Positions 34,277 through 47,494 are shown, numbered from the stretch's first letter. The stretch is DNA of 64,000 nt from Delphinus delphis (GCF_949987515.2 NC_082689.1:101036957-101100956); one strand, 5' to 3'. Notes: generated from the sequence alone by a model not told the origin. Numbers and translations are program-made.

Positions 34277-35516
34277 TTATTGAACAACATATTCACCCTT
34301 TTGTTCCACTACCTTCTGCCGTTTTTCAGGCAACTTCATAATTCCTGTCTTCCCAAAACTTTTTATCTTTGTGAGCAAAGAACTGTTCCAGGTGCCTTTT
34401 ACAGTCTTCCAGGGAATTGAAATTTTTTCCATTAAGAGAATTTTGTAAAGACTGAAATAAATGGAAAGCCAAAAGTGCAATGTCTGGTGAATACGGCTGA
34501 TGAATCAGAACTTCCCAGCCAAGCTGTAACAGGTTTTGCCTGGTCATCAAAGAAACATGCGGTCTTGCGTTATCCTGATGGAAGATTATGCGTTTTCTGT
34601 TGACTCATTCTGGATGCTTTCCGTCGAGTGTTACTTTCAGTTGGTCTAATTGGAAGCAGTATGTGTTGGAATTAATTGGTTGGTTTTCCGGAAGGAGTTC
34701 TTAATAGAGGACTCCCTTCCAATCCCACTGTGTACACATCACCTTCTTTGGATGAAGACCAGCTTTTGGTGTGGTTGGTGGTGGTTCATTTCGCTTGCCC
34801 CACGATCTCTTCCATTCCACATTATTGTACAGTATCCACTTTCATCGCCTGTCACAATTTGTTTTTTTTGTTTTTCGGTATGCGGGCCTCTCACTGTTGT
34901 GGCCTCTCCCATTGCAGAGCACAGGCTCCGGACGCGCAGGCTTCAGTGGCCATGGCTCACGGGCCCAACAGCTCCGTGGCATGTGGGATCTTCCCGGACC
35001 GGGGCACGAACCCGTGTCCCCTGCATCAGCAGGTGGACTCTCAACCACCGCGCCACCAGAGAAGCCCCACAATTTGTTTTAAAAACGGAATGTTTTCATT
35101 ACATTTCAGTAGAGAATCGCATGCAGAAACACAGTTGAGAAGGTTTTTTTTTTTTTTTTGCTTAACTTTGTGGAACGCAAACATCAAAGTGAATAACATA
35201 ACCGATCTGGTGCAAATGATTTTCAACGCTTGATTTGGATATTATGTCAGCTATCTCCTGCGTGGTATAACGTTGACTGTTCTCAATTAATGTCTCGATT
35301 TGATTGCTATCAACTTCAACTGGTCTACCAGACTGTAGAGCAACGTCCAGGGAGAAATCTCCAGCATGAAACTTTGCAAACCACTTTTGACAAGTTCATT
35401 CAGTCTCAGCACCTTCTCCATACATTGCACGTCTTTTTTTGTGTTTCAGTTGCATTTTTACCTTTCTTGAAATAATAAAGCATAATATGCCAAAAATATT
35501 GCTATTTTTCTTCCAT
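34277..35516 (-). pseudogene. mariner transposase pseudogene
   Basis: Mariner transposases bind the terminal repeats through helix-turn-helix domains and cut with a D,D34D catalytic triad. The start ATG is at 35514-35516; an in-frame TAG occurs five codons in. The N-terminal block then reads 'YYFKKGKNATETQKKTCNVW', fitting the DNA-binding domain. An A-run at about 35146-35159 (minus strand) disrupts the frame, and a SINE splits the central catalytic part. The C-terminal block holds 'HQPYSPDIALLAFHLFQSLQ', with the third catalytic Asp in 'SPD', then 'FFAHKDKKFWED'. It ends near 34277. Expected length is about 345 residues. It cannot make an active enzyme. Confidence 0.92.
34867..35069 (-). mobile_element. 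CHR SINE inserted in mariner transposase
   Basis: Reverse orientation, with T-rich start, 'cggtatgcgggcctctcac' and end 'gccaccagagaagcc'. It is flanked by an exact 13-bp target duplication 'cacaatttgtttt' (34854-34866 and 35070-35082). It is younger than the mariner insertion. Confidence 0.95.
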
Positions 35517-35879
35517 TTTCAATATTAAAATAGCTACACAAAAATTCACCAATTATAAGTGTTTTTTTAAATGCACGCTTATACGACAGCTGTCGCATTG
35601 TTCTAACAAAATTGTTTCGAATGAAGTTAAGGACAGCTAAATGCTACTAGAGCCATCTTATGGAAGAAACCGAGCGACCCTTTTGGCAACCCAATATTAA
35701 AAGTTGAATAAAGCAATACCCAAATAGGACTTTTAGCTGTATGTCTTTTTCTACTCTGTGAGGGAGAATTGATAAGCCAAGTAATTCATCTCTTTCCTGG
35801 TTCCATATGGCTTAGATTAATAAGTATACTCAGAGCTTTTCTTAGCACCTCCATCTATAGCCACAACAATACATTATTA

Positions 35880-37620
35880 TTATTTTTAAGAGTCGCTTTT
35901 ATTTTGAAGTACTTTAAATAATAAAAAATACATTTATATTTATCCTTGTAGTTACCAATTCCAGTGCCCTGCCTCCCATTTTATAGATCCATATTTCTAC
36001 TCTATTTCCTTTTGTCTCACAGACTTCCTTTAATATCTTTTAGTTTAGGTCTGTTGGTGATGAGTTCTTTCAGTCTTGTATGTCTCAAAGCACCTTTATT
36101 TCGTCTTCATTTTAGGAAAATATTTTTGCTGGGTATAGAATTTTAGGTGATATTTGGTTTCCCTTTTTACTTTAAAGATGTTACTGTATTATTTTCTGCC
36201 TTGAATTATGTTCAAAGTGAAAGCAACTATCATTTTTATCTTTATGTCTCAGTACTTAATTTGCATTTTTTTCATCTGCTTTAAAGATTTGTCTCTTTAA
36301 GATTGGATTATGATGTGCCAAGGTGTAATTTCCTTCATCTTTCTTGTGCTTTGGGCAATTGGGAGTTTGCATTTGTGGGTTTCAGCAAATTGGAAAAAAA
36401 TAGGACTATTACTTTTTTAGTATTTTTCTACCCCCCTTTCTTCCATGGACTTTAATTACATATTTAAAATCTGCTAGAAGTTGTTCTTTGGCTCTCTGAA
36501 GTTGTGTTCACTTTTTTCAGTCTTTTTTTCTGTGTTTTAATTTGAGTATTTTCTAATGTTATGTCTTTAAATTCACTAAACTTTTTTCCTGCAATATCTA
36601 ATGTACTGTTAATCTCAGGTTCTATATTTTTCATTTCAATCACTTTAGTTTTTAACTCAAGGATTTTATTTGTATCTTTTCTATATATTCCATGTCTCCA
36701 TCATCCTTAACCTTTCATTTAACTATACGAACACACAGAGTGTAGTTATAATTACTGATTTGATGTCCTTGTCAGCTAGTTCTATCATCTGTGTCATTCT
36801 GGGTCTGTTTTGATTTATTTATCTCTCATATGGTTTGTATTTTCTTGCTTCTTTCCATACCTGGTAGATTTTTATTGAAGGCCAGACATTCGGTTTAGGA
36901 ATTTTATCTTATTGAGTTCTGGATATTTCTGATTTCCTATAAGTATTTTTAGCCATGTTTTATGATATAGTAAATTACTGGGAGGAAGTTTGATCTCTCT
37001 GCCTAGCTAATAAACTTTGTAAGGTAGAGCCAGATCCACATGTTGCCTAAGGCTAATTTTTCCCCATTATTGAGGCAAAATCATTCTAATTACTCTACCC
37101 AATACCCCATCAGTTATGAGATTCTCTATAATGGCTGATGAGAACAGGAACTATTCACAATCCCACATCAGCTTGAGATTACCCTTTCAGGTGGCTCTTT
37201 CCCCTCCTTTGGTTAGCTTCTTAACATGCTCACAGTGGTAAATCTTCAGCTTAGCACTGGAAGGGAGGCCCTATGCAGATTTCCAGAGTGTTATCCATGT
37301 GCTGTCTCTCCTCTGTTAATCTTCTCTGCTTACTCTTGTCATCTTGGTCTTCCTGGGCTCTCAGCACCATCCCATCAACTCAAGTTACTGCCAGGCTCCA
37401 GCTAGATTCTCCATCCCTGTGCCATGGTCTAAGAACTCTCTCAGGTTGACAAGTTGGAGAATCAAAGGCTTACTTCATTTGTTTCCCCCCTTACAGGGAT
37501 CATTATAGTTCATATGATGATGCCCAATATCTTAAAAAATGTCTTGTATATTTTGCATAATTTTTACTTCTTTCATACAAGAGAGTATAGTTCATCTCTG
37601 TTCGCCCATGAGGTTAAAGA
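35880..37620 (-). repeat. Ancient L1 (L1M type) 5'/ORF1-side fragment
   Basis: Reverse-orientation phrases such as 'tcatttcaatcactttagtt', 'tttattgaaggccagacatt', 'gtcagctagttctatcatct' and 'gctgggtatagaattttagg' are familiar from old L1M elements upstream of and within ORF1. No open frame of useful length remains. Confidence 0.65.
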
Positions 37621-38310
37621 AAAAAAATCTCCATTACAATAGATTTTATTGAAAAAAATGGTCATTTGTCTAAGATATTTCTTATATATATTACTTTTTT
37701 CCCTAATAAATGTGTATAAATTATTTTTTTTCTTACAGTGATTGTTGCTTTTGCTGTTTTGTTCATTATAATTTTGGAAGACTGACATAATTTCTACAAT
37801 TCCTTAAAGTCTCTATATATGGAATTTAAATAATATCTCATCATCTCCATTTCTTTTGTCCTTTCTACCTGTCTCCTTTTAAACACCACGTATGACACAA
37901 GAATTTCTCTAAAAGACACCAAACAAATATTCAAGTCATCCTTTGTCACAACACTTTTATTTTCAGTGAAGCTGTCTTTTCTACATTGGGGAAGATAAGA
38001 CGACTCTTGCTATTGTAAATTGGAACGTGTTACCCAGTGACATTCAGACAGTGGTTTTAGTTTTTCCCTTTAGGTTACAAACGAATACCTCTTATTTCTT
38101 CTTCTAGGTGACATCTGCTCTACAATGTGAAGACAGTTACATGCATCCCTCACACTCATTTGCTTTAATGATTCTTTCTGAAAAATCTTTTCTGAAAGAC
38201 TCATCATCTTGGTTATTGTTCACCGTCTTCAAACTTTTCAGTAGCCCCTTATAATGTGGTTTTCAGGAGTGAACAAGGTAAAAGAAATGCAATTGGAACA
38301 TCACAGAATA
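37621..38310. other. Unannotated stretch
   Basis: AT-rich, no gene or clear repeat. Confidence 0.4.
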
Positions 38311-38328
38311 CAGAAGAACTCTTTTTTT

Positions 38329-38529
38329 TTTTCTTTTGCGGTACGTGGGCCTCTCACTGTTGTGGCCTCTCCCGTTGCGGAGCACAGGCTCCGGACGCGC
38401 AGGCTCAGCAGCCATGGCTCACGGGCCCAGCCGCTCCATGGCATGTGGGATCTTCCCGGACCGGGACACGAACCCGTGTCCCCTGCATCGGCAGGCAGAC
38501 TCTCAACCACTGCACCACCAGGGATGCCC
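38329..38529 (-). mobile_element. CHR SINE (short form)
   Basis: Reverse orientation with 'gcggtacgtgggcctctcac' and end 'ccaccagggatgccc'. Flanked by an exact 18-bp target duplication 'cagaagaactcttttttt' (38311-38328 and 38530-38547). Confidence 0.95.
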
Positions 38530-38547
38530 CAGAAGAACTCTTTTTTT

Positions 38548-41379
38548 CTGTGATTCATACCCTAAAAGTCCTTTAATAGTATATAAAAAGTGTGTTTGGT
38601 TTTGAAACTATTGCATCAGTTTATAGAGAGAAACTCACATTTGACCTCTGCAAAACTGAAATTATCAGATAATTTTCATGTAATTATTAAAAATACATAT
38701 GATATATTTATTTTGCTATATCTTCTACAATCAACAACTTTTAGAAATTTTATTTTAAGATTTCAAACCCTGCCAAATTTACATAAAGATACACGTTTTT
38801 CAAGTTGCATTGACACACTAAAAAATAATGTCTCAAAAAAACTCCCTGAGTAGGAGATTATCTGTAACAATTATTACCTAATATACTTTTAGATTTTTAT
38901 ATTTAAAAAATTTACTTAATGTGAGCATTATTGACTTTAAGTCAATAATTATCCTCAAACATCTGAGTTGTCACAAGACTGTAAGCTTCTCTAGGGTAGG
39001 AAGCTAATCTTATTTTTTTTGTTGTTTATCCCTGACTATCTCATCCTACACTTGTCACAAAACAAGCATCTAATTCCTAGGTGCTAAAAGAACAGATAGG
39101 CTTTAGCTTTCCCAGAGAAAACGTGGGCATATTACAGGGCAGCAGACATTGATCCTGTATAACAAAAGATTTTATAAATTCAAAACTATACCAAAGAGCT
39201 CTGCTTTGAAAAGCTACTCTCTTCACCTGAACGATTCAAGCAGATAGTTGGTGACAAGTTGTCAATGTTGTATAGTAATGTACTGGAGTGAATTCTTGGA
39301 TTCAGCAGAAATTTTATCTAGATAAGCTTTAGAATTTCTTCAAATCCTATGACTTGATGGTACTAATTTTCTGAGACATACGTACAATATAAGGGCCTTA
39401 GTTATTTTATATAATCATATTAAGACAAAAAGTATAAAAAAAGAATAAAAGGATATTTGTGTTCTTTGACATTTTCAGTCTAAAAGGTAACAGGGGCGTA
39501 TGTCATGCTCAGCCTGAAACAATAGCATTCATATAGAATATTCTATATTTTATGATGGATATGATGGAGAAAACCATCAAATTTAAAATTTGCTATTTTT
39601 TATATCGTTTGACAATAGCATTCTCAGCTTAGCTCTGTTTATAAACACATTTTTCAATATAGGTCTAAGCTGAATCTTGTAGGATGAATGGATGATGGTT
39701 AGTCAAAGGAGGGTAAGAAGGAAGCTGTCTATGCCATGGTAGAAGCATGAGTAGAACACGAAAAAGCAAGAGGAACCAAAAGTCAGTTTGCATTTATCAG
39801 ATGATGAAGTAGGGAGTGATTCTATGGTTAGCAAAATACTCCTACTACAGTATTTTCAGCTTCTTGATTCTGAACAAATGGTATTTTTACTTTTTTCAAA
39901 ATACAGTATGTAGAAAAGTCCACACTGAGATATCCTTAAAAGGCTGGGGAACACTACTTCTAGAGAAAAATATTCTCTAGAAATGGAAGAGGAAAAAAAG
40001 GTAAAATGTGAAAAAAATCTGGCCAAAGAAAAGATAGCAGAACTTTATCATATAAATATAATGAAGAGAATATAAAGTTATCCTGTTCAATTTGATTCAC
40101 CTGTATTTTTAGTTTTTTTAGATCAAGTTAGAATGAACCTAAGTGAATGAAGATTTCCAGGGAATTTATTCCCCTGAGAATAAATGTATTCATGTATTCT
40201 AGAAATCAAGGGGACCACAGTCAAAAACCAAAGTATTCATCATAGTGACCTCAATGTGCTTTCATCTTCAAATTTCTGCAATGCAAGGGTTTTTTTTTTG
40301 TCTTTTTGGATATTAAAACAGGAGTCATTCTTTCTCAGTTTAGTTGAGACTCCAAGGAAAAAGAGAAATAGACTAGGTAGTTAAAACCTCCACATCCTAA
40401 AGCAAGCTGCCAAACAACATAGGTAGCAGAAGCTGAGGCCATGAAAACTGCTTCTGCCAGTGTTAGGGATCACTCAGCTCACCTGTGAAACAGTGAGGGT
40501 CAAGAGTCACACAGAGAAATCAGTTCAGATAGTGTTATTGGAAGTCTATGCATGTCCCAAGCTCCCTAACTGCTTACACTCTCCATAGGAGAAGTGGGGG
40601 GGTGATATTTTGCTCCCAGTTAAGATAATTGGAGACAAGACTAAAGTTCTGATGATCAGTGTTTGACTCTCACCAAGGGCTTACAGATGAAAATCTGTCT
40701 GGAGTTGCCTCTACATGACACTACCAAGAAAGAAGGCTGCACTGAGAGTAAATTGCCCTCTGGTGGAGGTGAGGAAAGAGTGGAGTACTCCCAAAGTCAG
40801 CATTATCACTGGGAGAGGGTCAGCCTGGGCTTTCTAGAACATTCTGCCAAAAACGGTCAGTAAAAAAATAGATATAGACTGAGAGAGGATAGTAGGGGTG
40901 GGTGTGGGGTGGTAATTGCTGAAAGTCTAGAGGCTGACTGAGGGAGGGAGTCTTAAATGCCTTGCCAGAGAAGAGAAGATGAAGTGTCAGGATGATCTCT
41001 GAAAACACACAAACAAATAAAAACAGAAAACAACATAAAAGCTCAGAAGAGAAAGAGCAGCAATTGTGTGCTTCCACCTTGTGCAGGGGAACCACTGTCA
41101 CATTATAATGTCACCACACATAACAGTGTGCTCTCTGGTTAAAGCAAACCACACCCATCCGAAACCTTAGCATTCCAAGGCTGAACAGGGCTAAGCTAGG
41201 GGTGATAAAAATGTTAAAAATTAATTAAACCTAAGAGAATTGATTATTACAATGGGCAGACCAATTAATCTCTGAAATAAAGAAGTACTTGGGACAGCAA
41301 GGGACAGAGAAGCTATGAGACATGCCTGAAATTTATTTCATAGTCAGCAAAAGACCATATCCACGGAGGATCTTTGAAG
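38548..41379. other. Unannotated stretch with small palindromes
   Basis: No gene. An 11-bp-arm palindrome 'attattgactt.aagtcaataat' lies near 38926-38950, and a 10-bp-arm palindrome 'ttctagagaa...ttctctagaa' lies near 39957-39983. Old retroelement sequence may be present after 40400 but I cannot name it. Confidence 0.35.
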
Positions 41380-41615
41380 GGACCTTAGCAAAAATAACAT
41401 TACTTTATAGAGATAAAATAGCTAGGAATAAACCTAACTAGAAATATATAATGCCTATATAAAGAAAACTTTTAACTAATTTTAAAGGACACAAAGCCTT
41501 TGCACAAATGTTCTTGGAGAGGAAGGTTGAATAACATAAAGATGTTAACTCTTTAATTTGTTTTAAATTTAGTATGATCCAAATAAAAATGCCAATAGTT
41601 TTTCTTGCATCCTTT

Positions 41616-41824
41616 TTTTTTTTTTTTGCACTGTACGCGGGCCTCTCACTGTTGTGGCCTCTCCCGTTGCGGAGCACAGGCTCCGGACGCGCAGGCCCAG
41701 CGGCCATGGCTCATGGGCCCAGCCGCTCCACGGCATGTGGGATCCTCCCGGACCGGGGCACGAACCCTTGTCCCCTGCATCGGCAGGTGGACTCTCAACC
41801 ACTACGCCACCAGGGAAGCCCTCC
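41616..41824 (-). mobile_element. CHR SINE (short form)
   Basis: Reverse orientation with 'ctgtacgcgggcctctcact' and end 'ccaccagggaagccc'. Exact 10-bp target duplication 'tgcatccttt' (41606-41615 and 41825-41834). Confidence 0.95.
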
Positions 41825-42086
41825 TGCATCCTTTGATGTTAGGACAGGACTAGATAAAGTGCTTTTTTGGTTCACTTGGAAAAACATACAAACAGATTCA
41901 AATATCTAATAAATTCCAGAAAAAGAAAAGCAATAACCAGCTTCAATAGATATTAAACATTAAAGCCCAATAATAAAACTGTGCTTTACTGGCATATAAT
42001 GCAATAAAATTGTATTTAGCTAGACAGATCAATAAGTAGAACAGGAAGTCAAAAGTAAACCCAAATGTGTATGGGAATTTAGTATA

Positions 42087-42315
42087 CAGTTGACCCTTGT
42101 ACAACATGGGTTTGAGCTATGTGGACCCATTTATAAATAGAGTTTTTCAATAGTAAATATTACAGTACTACACAATCTGAGGTTAGCTGAATCTCTGGAT
42201 GCAGAACTGTGGATGCAAAACACATATAGGGAGGGCCAACTGTAAGTTATACATATATTTTCAATTATGTGGAGGGCTGTCCCCTCTAACCTCTGCATTG
42301 TCCAAGAGTCAACTG
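42087..42315 (+). mobile_element. MER2-like Tigger (Tc1/mariner-type) non-autonomous transposon
   Basis: Starts 'cagttgacccttgtacaaca' and ends 'tgtccaagagtcaactg', the inverted ends of MER2/Tigger. TA dinucleotides flank both ends (42085-42086, 42316-42317). No transposase is encoded. It interrupts the ancient L1 ORF2. Confidence 0.9.
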
Positions 42316-43115
42316 TATTTTATAGGTATGTGTCATCTCAAGTCACTGGATAATTAGGTGGATCACTCAATCAATGGTATTGGGAACACTGGGGGTCATT
42401 TGGAATAATCTGAAGGTGGATCCTTCATACTGAATGTTACAATGATTTCTAATTGCATCACCATTCAAATGAAAAATAAAATAAATCCATAAAAATACAG
42501 GAGGAAAGACAATAGAAAAAATATTTCATAACCTCTTAGGTGCTGAGAACTTTTAAACTATGATTCAAAATACAGAAGCTATGAAAGTTTTTTTAAAGGA
42601 TAAATTCGACAACGTAAAAATATAATATCGTATATATAGCAAAATACCACAACCTAAATCCAAAACCAAACGACAAACTGAGAAAAACTTATTTGCAATT
42701 TATATTACAAAGGATTAAGGATTTCCAGAAACAAGTAAGAAAAGGATTAATGAATCAATAGAAAAATAAACAATGAATATGAATAGAGAATTCAAAGAAA
42801 TAGGAATATAAATACTTTAAAATATTACAACATGTTCAACCTCCTTTTAATAAGGAAATAAAAGTAAAGACGCTAATGAATATCATTTTTTTAATCCACA
42901 TGATCAAAACGCATAAATCTGATAACACTGTGTGGTTGAGGCCATGGGAAAAACTATTGACATTTGGAATATAAAGTTATAAAATCTCCCTAAAGGAAAT
43001 TTGAATACATTTCTTGAATTTATAAACTCAAAGTGCCTTTTGACCCAGCAACTCAAATTCCTGGATTTTATCCTACACACGTCTTCAAGTATGTGAAATG
43101 ATATACGTCAGCCTG

Positions 43116-43474
43116 CCCAACTGGGAAGAGCATGTGGAAGAGCTGTATTATAAATCCATGTTTTTTAATCTATGGGAGAGAAACAACCTTTTCTTTATTT
43201 TACTATGAGAAGTATATCTTCAAAAACCAGGTGTCCAAGAGAGCAGTGGTTCCAGTCACCGAATACCTTGAAACATCTCTGGCTTCTAGGATAATCAGCA
43301 ATTTGTGTGCAAACCATGTCTCATTTCATCCCTCAGCATTTGACAGAGAGCCTTTAGAGAATAGGTGTCTAACAATTTTTGAATGCATAATAGATGGAAA
43401 TACAAAGTGCATTAGCAATATTGCTATATTTATCATTCTTTATCACTGCTACTACATTTAGACTGAAAATTCGG
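43116..43474. other. Unannotated stretch
   Basis: A 109-codon plus-strand ORF (43132-43461) is open but shows no domain, no Kozak-like support and no splice context I can defend. I do not call it a gene. Confidence 0.35.
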
Positions 43475-43605
43475 TACATTGGGAATTGTCTATTCCCACT
43501 GGAACGTACGTTCTACGAGGGCAGGAATTTTTACAGATTTATTATCAATGTATTTCAAGTACCTAGAATATTGCCTTATACATAGTAAACAATAAATTGT
43601 AATGA
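43475..43605 (+). repeat. L2 LINE 3' end
   Basis: 'cgtacgttctacgagggcag', then 'tagaatattgccttatacat' and 'agtaaacaataaatt', matching the L2 3' end consensus. Confidence 0.65.
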
Positions 43606-44794
43606 AAAAAGGAAGCAAATATCATTCATGGTATCTTTGGCACATGTCAAGTGCCATGGTATCATTGGCACTTTTACTTGAAGTACTTGTCCCCTTAATT
43701 TCTGTTTGCCTGCTGCTTACTAACTGTCCATATGCACTTCTGATAACCACTTTCTAACACCTGAGTCTTCCTATTTGGGCCAGTTTTACATGGGTTCTTT
43801 TATTTAGAATATTACATTATTATTTTAAAAAATTCTCCTTCAACTGAACTTCCAAAAGTTTTTGTCATAAATAAGATAATACATCTTATTATTTTTGTCT
43901 TTAAATTAATTTATGGACATTTCTTAAGACTCAAATGTGTGTAGAACAGTTTTTGTGACCACACAGGATCTCCAAGACATAGCTTCTCTATTAGTGGTAG
44001 TGAAAGCACAAAGATAAAAATCTTAATTTTGCAAATTAGGACAATATTCAGGCAGTGAAAATTTCCGGTGGTCTACCTATACCATAAACAAAAATACGTT
44101 CTCTAGAACAATAATAACTCTCTCATTCCATGCGCCTGTGCTCTATATTTTAAATGTCTTTCTCCTGGTGGACTCCTTTATGGCTTCTGAGTTCCTTGAT
44201 CTCTTAGCAAATTATTTAAAGGCCCTACCAAGTAGAACATGGGTTCTGTTAATAATAAAGATTTAGAGGCAGATGGGATCAATACAAGGTTAAGCGTTTT
44301 CTACTGGAGTTACACTGGTCTCATATCTAGATAGTGTTATTGTCTTGAAGCCACTTTAGTAATGATTTGCTGGCTTCCTGGAGACCTTGTTTGTTAGGAG
44401 AGCTCTGTTTTAAGGGCTACATTAAATTTGATCTTCCCATTATTTAAGGATCTGTCACATTTTATCTCTCAAAAAATGACAGCTCTCAGTGATTAAGGAT
44501 TAGTCCAACTCCATCCATTCAAGTCTTTTACTGAAGGATGGATACGAAATAAGTAATAATTAATAGAATAAACTCAATGATGAAAGTGCCTTTGAACATG
44601 CCCTTCTTCATTCACTGTGCATCTATAATTTGTCAGCTCCTATTTAGCAAAAGTCTCTGCCTCGTCCTGATCCAGCCCCTTCCTTCTGGGTTAGAAGCCA
44701 CTCTTCCTTACTTCCATACTGCAATAGGAATAACTTTACCCTAGCAGACAGATTATACTGTATTATAATAATTGTTTAACTTCTCCATAACATC
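43606..44794. other. Unannotated stretch
   Basis: No gene or clear repeat. A 14-bp phrase 'tatctttggcacatgtcaag' / 'tatcattggcacttttactt' shows a loose local repeat near 43630-43680. Confidence 0.35.
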
Positions 44795-44925
44795 CTACAC
44801 TAAAAGCTCCTTAAAGACAATGGCTATGTTTCTGTATTTTGTGCCTAGCAGAGAATGTGGCAAATAATAGAGACTCAGAAAGGAATTGTTGAATAAACGG
44901 ATAAATAAATGAATAAGACTCTTAA
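44795..44925 (+). repeat. L2 LINE 3' end
   Basis: 'aaagctccttaaagacaatg', 'ttttgtgcctagcagagaat' and 'gttgaataaacggataaata' match the L2 3' end. Confidence 0.75.
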
Positions 44926-45409
44926 TTAGCTCTGAATTTGGAAAGAAAATGTATATAAGTCACTGAATGCCAGAAGGAAGAATGATAATTAAAGATGCCT
45001 ATTTCTGCTAAAATCGAATTTAATGCTTATTGGTTTTAATCTTAGGAAATATACTGATAGTTAAATATCAGTTTCTTTATTTACCAAATAGTTGTAGCTA
45101 AAACTGTTCTTTTATGTTATTTATATATTTTGAAGAAATTAACTCTTCTAGGTGTATGCCATGAAATTCCTTTAGCAGCCGGAAGTCCCTTATGTATGGG
45201 TGTATGCTGTCAGTTACTGGATGATGATCTGTCCACACTATATCCCTGCCCCAGGCACAATGGCTGCAATATTATCAATGAAGGAAAACTAAGTTCTACT
45301 GAGAAGCTGCTGTATTTCTCACAAGAGGTAGACTATCCCTAATTAAATACACTTTATTAGCATTTTCAGCTTGCAAGAATTCACCTTGATATGATAAAAG
45401 AGAAAAAGA
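44926..45409. other. Unannotated stretch
   Basis: A 70-codon ORF (45130-45342) is cysteine-bearing but has no family I recognise and no supporting context. Confidence 0.35.
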
Positions 45410-46010
45410 GAGACATTTTCATTTACGTTGAAGTATGACATACAGAGTAGTGTACAAACCACACATTATAAATATCTACACATCTTCCAAAACGTAAACT
45501 TGTCAATAGATAGAAAATTACTAGCATCCCAGAAGCTCTCCTTGTGACCCGTCCCAATTTCTGCCCCTTTCTCCTCCCAAAAGACACTATCCTGCTGTCT
45601 GACATCTTGGATTAATTTTTCCTGCAAAGTACACCTGCAAAGTATAGACATGGCATTACACTTATGTAGCATTTTTTGTCTTTCCCTACTAGCAAATTAC
45701 AGGCATGGAATTATACATTATATATATATTTTTGGTCTTCTTTTATGAGATTCACCCATGTTGTTGTATATTGTGTACGGCAATACTTTGTTCATTATCT
45801 TTTTGTAGACTATACTACTGTCTGAATATTCCACAATGTGTTTATTCATGATATTGTTTATATGGACATTTGAGTTGTTTCCAGTTTGGGTTTGTTATAA
45901 ATAATACTGCTATATACACTCTTGTCTATAATTTTGACACAAATACATGTATATCATTTGGCTATATACCAAGGAGTGTGTATGTGTATATAATTGTATT
46001 TACTTCGTTC
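45410..46010 (-). repeat. Old L1 3' end (L1M type)
   Basis: Reverse-orientation L1 text: 'gaagtatgacatacagagta', 'gagattcacccatgttgttg', 'gacatttgagttgtttccag', 'aataatactgctatatacac'. 5' truncated and diverged. Confidence 0.75.
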
Positions 46011-46344
46011 CTGAAAATGAATTGACATTCACAGGTAAATGAAGTAACAGAGCATGAAGTAGGCTTTCATAATGATAGGAGCTGAGGAACAAATATGTAG
46101 AAGAATCTGAAGTTTTCCATTTATTGACAAATAACTGAAAATCTGGCTAGATGAGTGGGTGGTCATCTATCATTGTCATCCTGGATGAAGAAATAAAGAA
46201 ATATTAATTTTAGAAGTGTAGAGGAGCATCTGTAGAAGACTCTGTCTTACTGATTCAGGGCTTAATTTATAACTGATTCTAAAACAAGATATATCTCTGC
46301 TGTACTCATGATGAAATTTAAGCCAGCCATCCACATTCATTTCT

Positions 46345-46460
46345 TAACCGATGTTGTCCCAATTTTATAGATAAGAAAATTGAATCTCAGTGAACTTAGG
46401 TAAGTTACCCAAACTTACCCAAGTAGTTGAAAAACCAACTATTAAGTAGAGGATTAAAGA
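46345..46460 (-). repeat. MIR fragment
   Basis: 'ccaattttatagataagaaa', 'ttgaatctcagtgaacttag' and 'gtaagttacccaaact' match MIR in reverse. Confidence 0.6.
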
Positions 46461-47494
46461 TTTAATTTATGCATACAGTATATATTACATACACACGCGT
46501 ATACATGTATAGGGACATTTTATTCAGAATATGACTGAATAAATGACAAAAGCATTTCATAGACAATATGAAATACTTGAGTTGGGAGAGAGAAAAAAAT
46601 CACTATTGTCTTATACAATTAAGGGATATTATACAGATTTGTGTGTCTAGAACTGTTCTTTATGGCAAAGTTGACATTTTCCTAAGGTCAGAGGTGACTG
46701 GGAAGAGGAATGGGGCATTCCTTTCTTGTGGAGATACTCCATACTAAGCCACTCTCAGTAAATACAGATATGTTAGTAAATAAACCTTCTGCTAGTCAAT
46801 GGTTTTGCTTACGTGCTCTTCCATTTTCCACTCCCGTAAGCTACAAGACTCTCACATTAGATTTTCAGTTCTTTAAATACCTTTAGGTGGTAGGAGCAAT
46901 TGAAACTGCTTGGGAATTTGAGTTCTATGAATAACTCTGCACAAAGTTTGAAAATAAAAAGAGAAAAAGGAAAGCTTTGTAAAACATTAAAAAATAATTG
47001 AAGATTTTATTTCTGATCAAAAGATCAGGAAAACTGGGAAGCGCAAAAGTTAAAAAGTAACTGAAAAAAAGATAAAAGTTACGGATGCTTGAAGAACTCT
47101 AGGAAGTCATTGTTTCCTCATCTTAGAGATCACTGTTGTAGAAAATGTGCTCTAAAATATCCTTTTTTTATTCTAATTTATGCAGTGAATCCGAGAGGGT
47201 TTTAACTATAAGTGACTCCCCAGATACGGTGGTCCTGGGACCAGCTGAACAGGTAAGATAATTGATTAGATAGAAGGGATTAGAGAAAAACAGTAAATGA
47301 GAACTATGATGAAGGTATATGCCAAGGCTTTTAGGAATGAGACTTTTGAGTTCAAATGGTGAAGTGAGACTAAAATCCAAGGGAAAAATGAATAACATGG
47401 CAGAGTAAAATGTTATGTTCTTACCACCAAAACAAAAACCAAAAAATAAAAAAAGCAAAAAACAAAGGGACCATAAGGACATCTTGAGAGGTAA
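46461..47494. other. Unannotated stretch
   Basis: No gene. The 104-codon minus ORF at 47168-47482 begins inside an A/C-rich low-complexity patch and has no recognisable domain. Confidence 0.35.

Larger units (their letters stand above)
34205..35696 (-). mobile_element. mariner (Tc1/mariner) transposon, complete ends
   Basis: The left end 'ctgggttggcttaaaaacg' and the reverse complement of the right end 'ttgggttgccaaaagggtc' are related terminal inverted repeats. TA target duplications sit at 34205-34206 and 35695-35696. Without the CHR SINE at 34867-35069 the element is about 1.27 kb, the standard mariner length. It moves by cut and paste as DNA using the transposase encoded on the minus strand. 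Confidence 0.92.
41380..43115 (+). repeat. Ancient L1 ORF2-derived sequence (plus strand)
   Basis: 'atagctaggaataaacctaa', 'ccaaataaaaatgccaatag', 'ggtattgggaacactggggg'-type phrases and 'ccttttgacccagcaactca' occur in the same order as in L1 ORF2 (reverse transcriptase through C-terminus). It is heavily mutated with no open frame. It hosts the CHR SINE at 41616 and the MER2-like element at 42087. Confidence 0.7.

Noticed and set aside
34650..35233. ORFs of 162 and 185 codons on the plus strand
   Set aside because: Antisense to the mariner transposase and through the inserted SINE; no independent domain.
43132..43461. 109-codon ORF as a candidate gene
   Set aside because: No domain or codon signature; ORFs of this length are expected by chance in 64 kb of AT-rich DNA.
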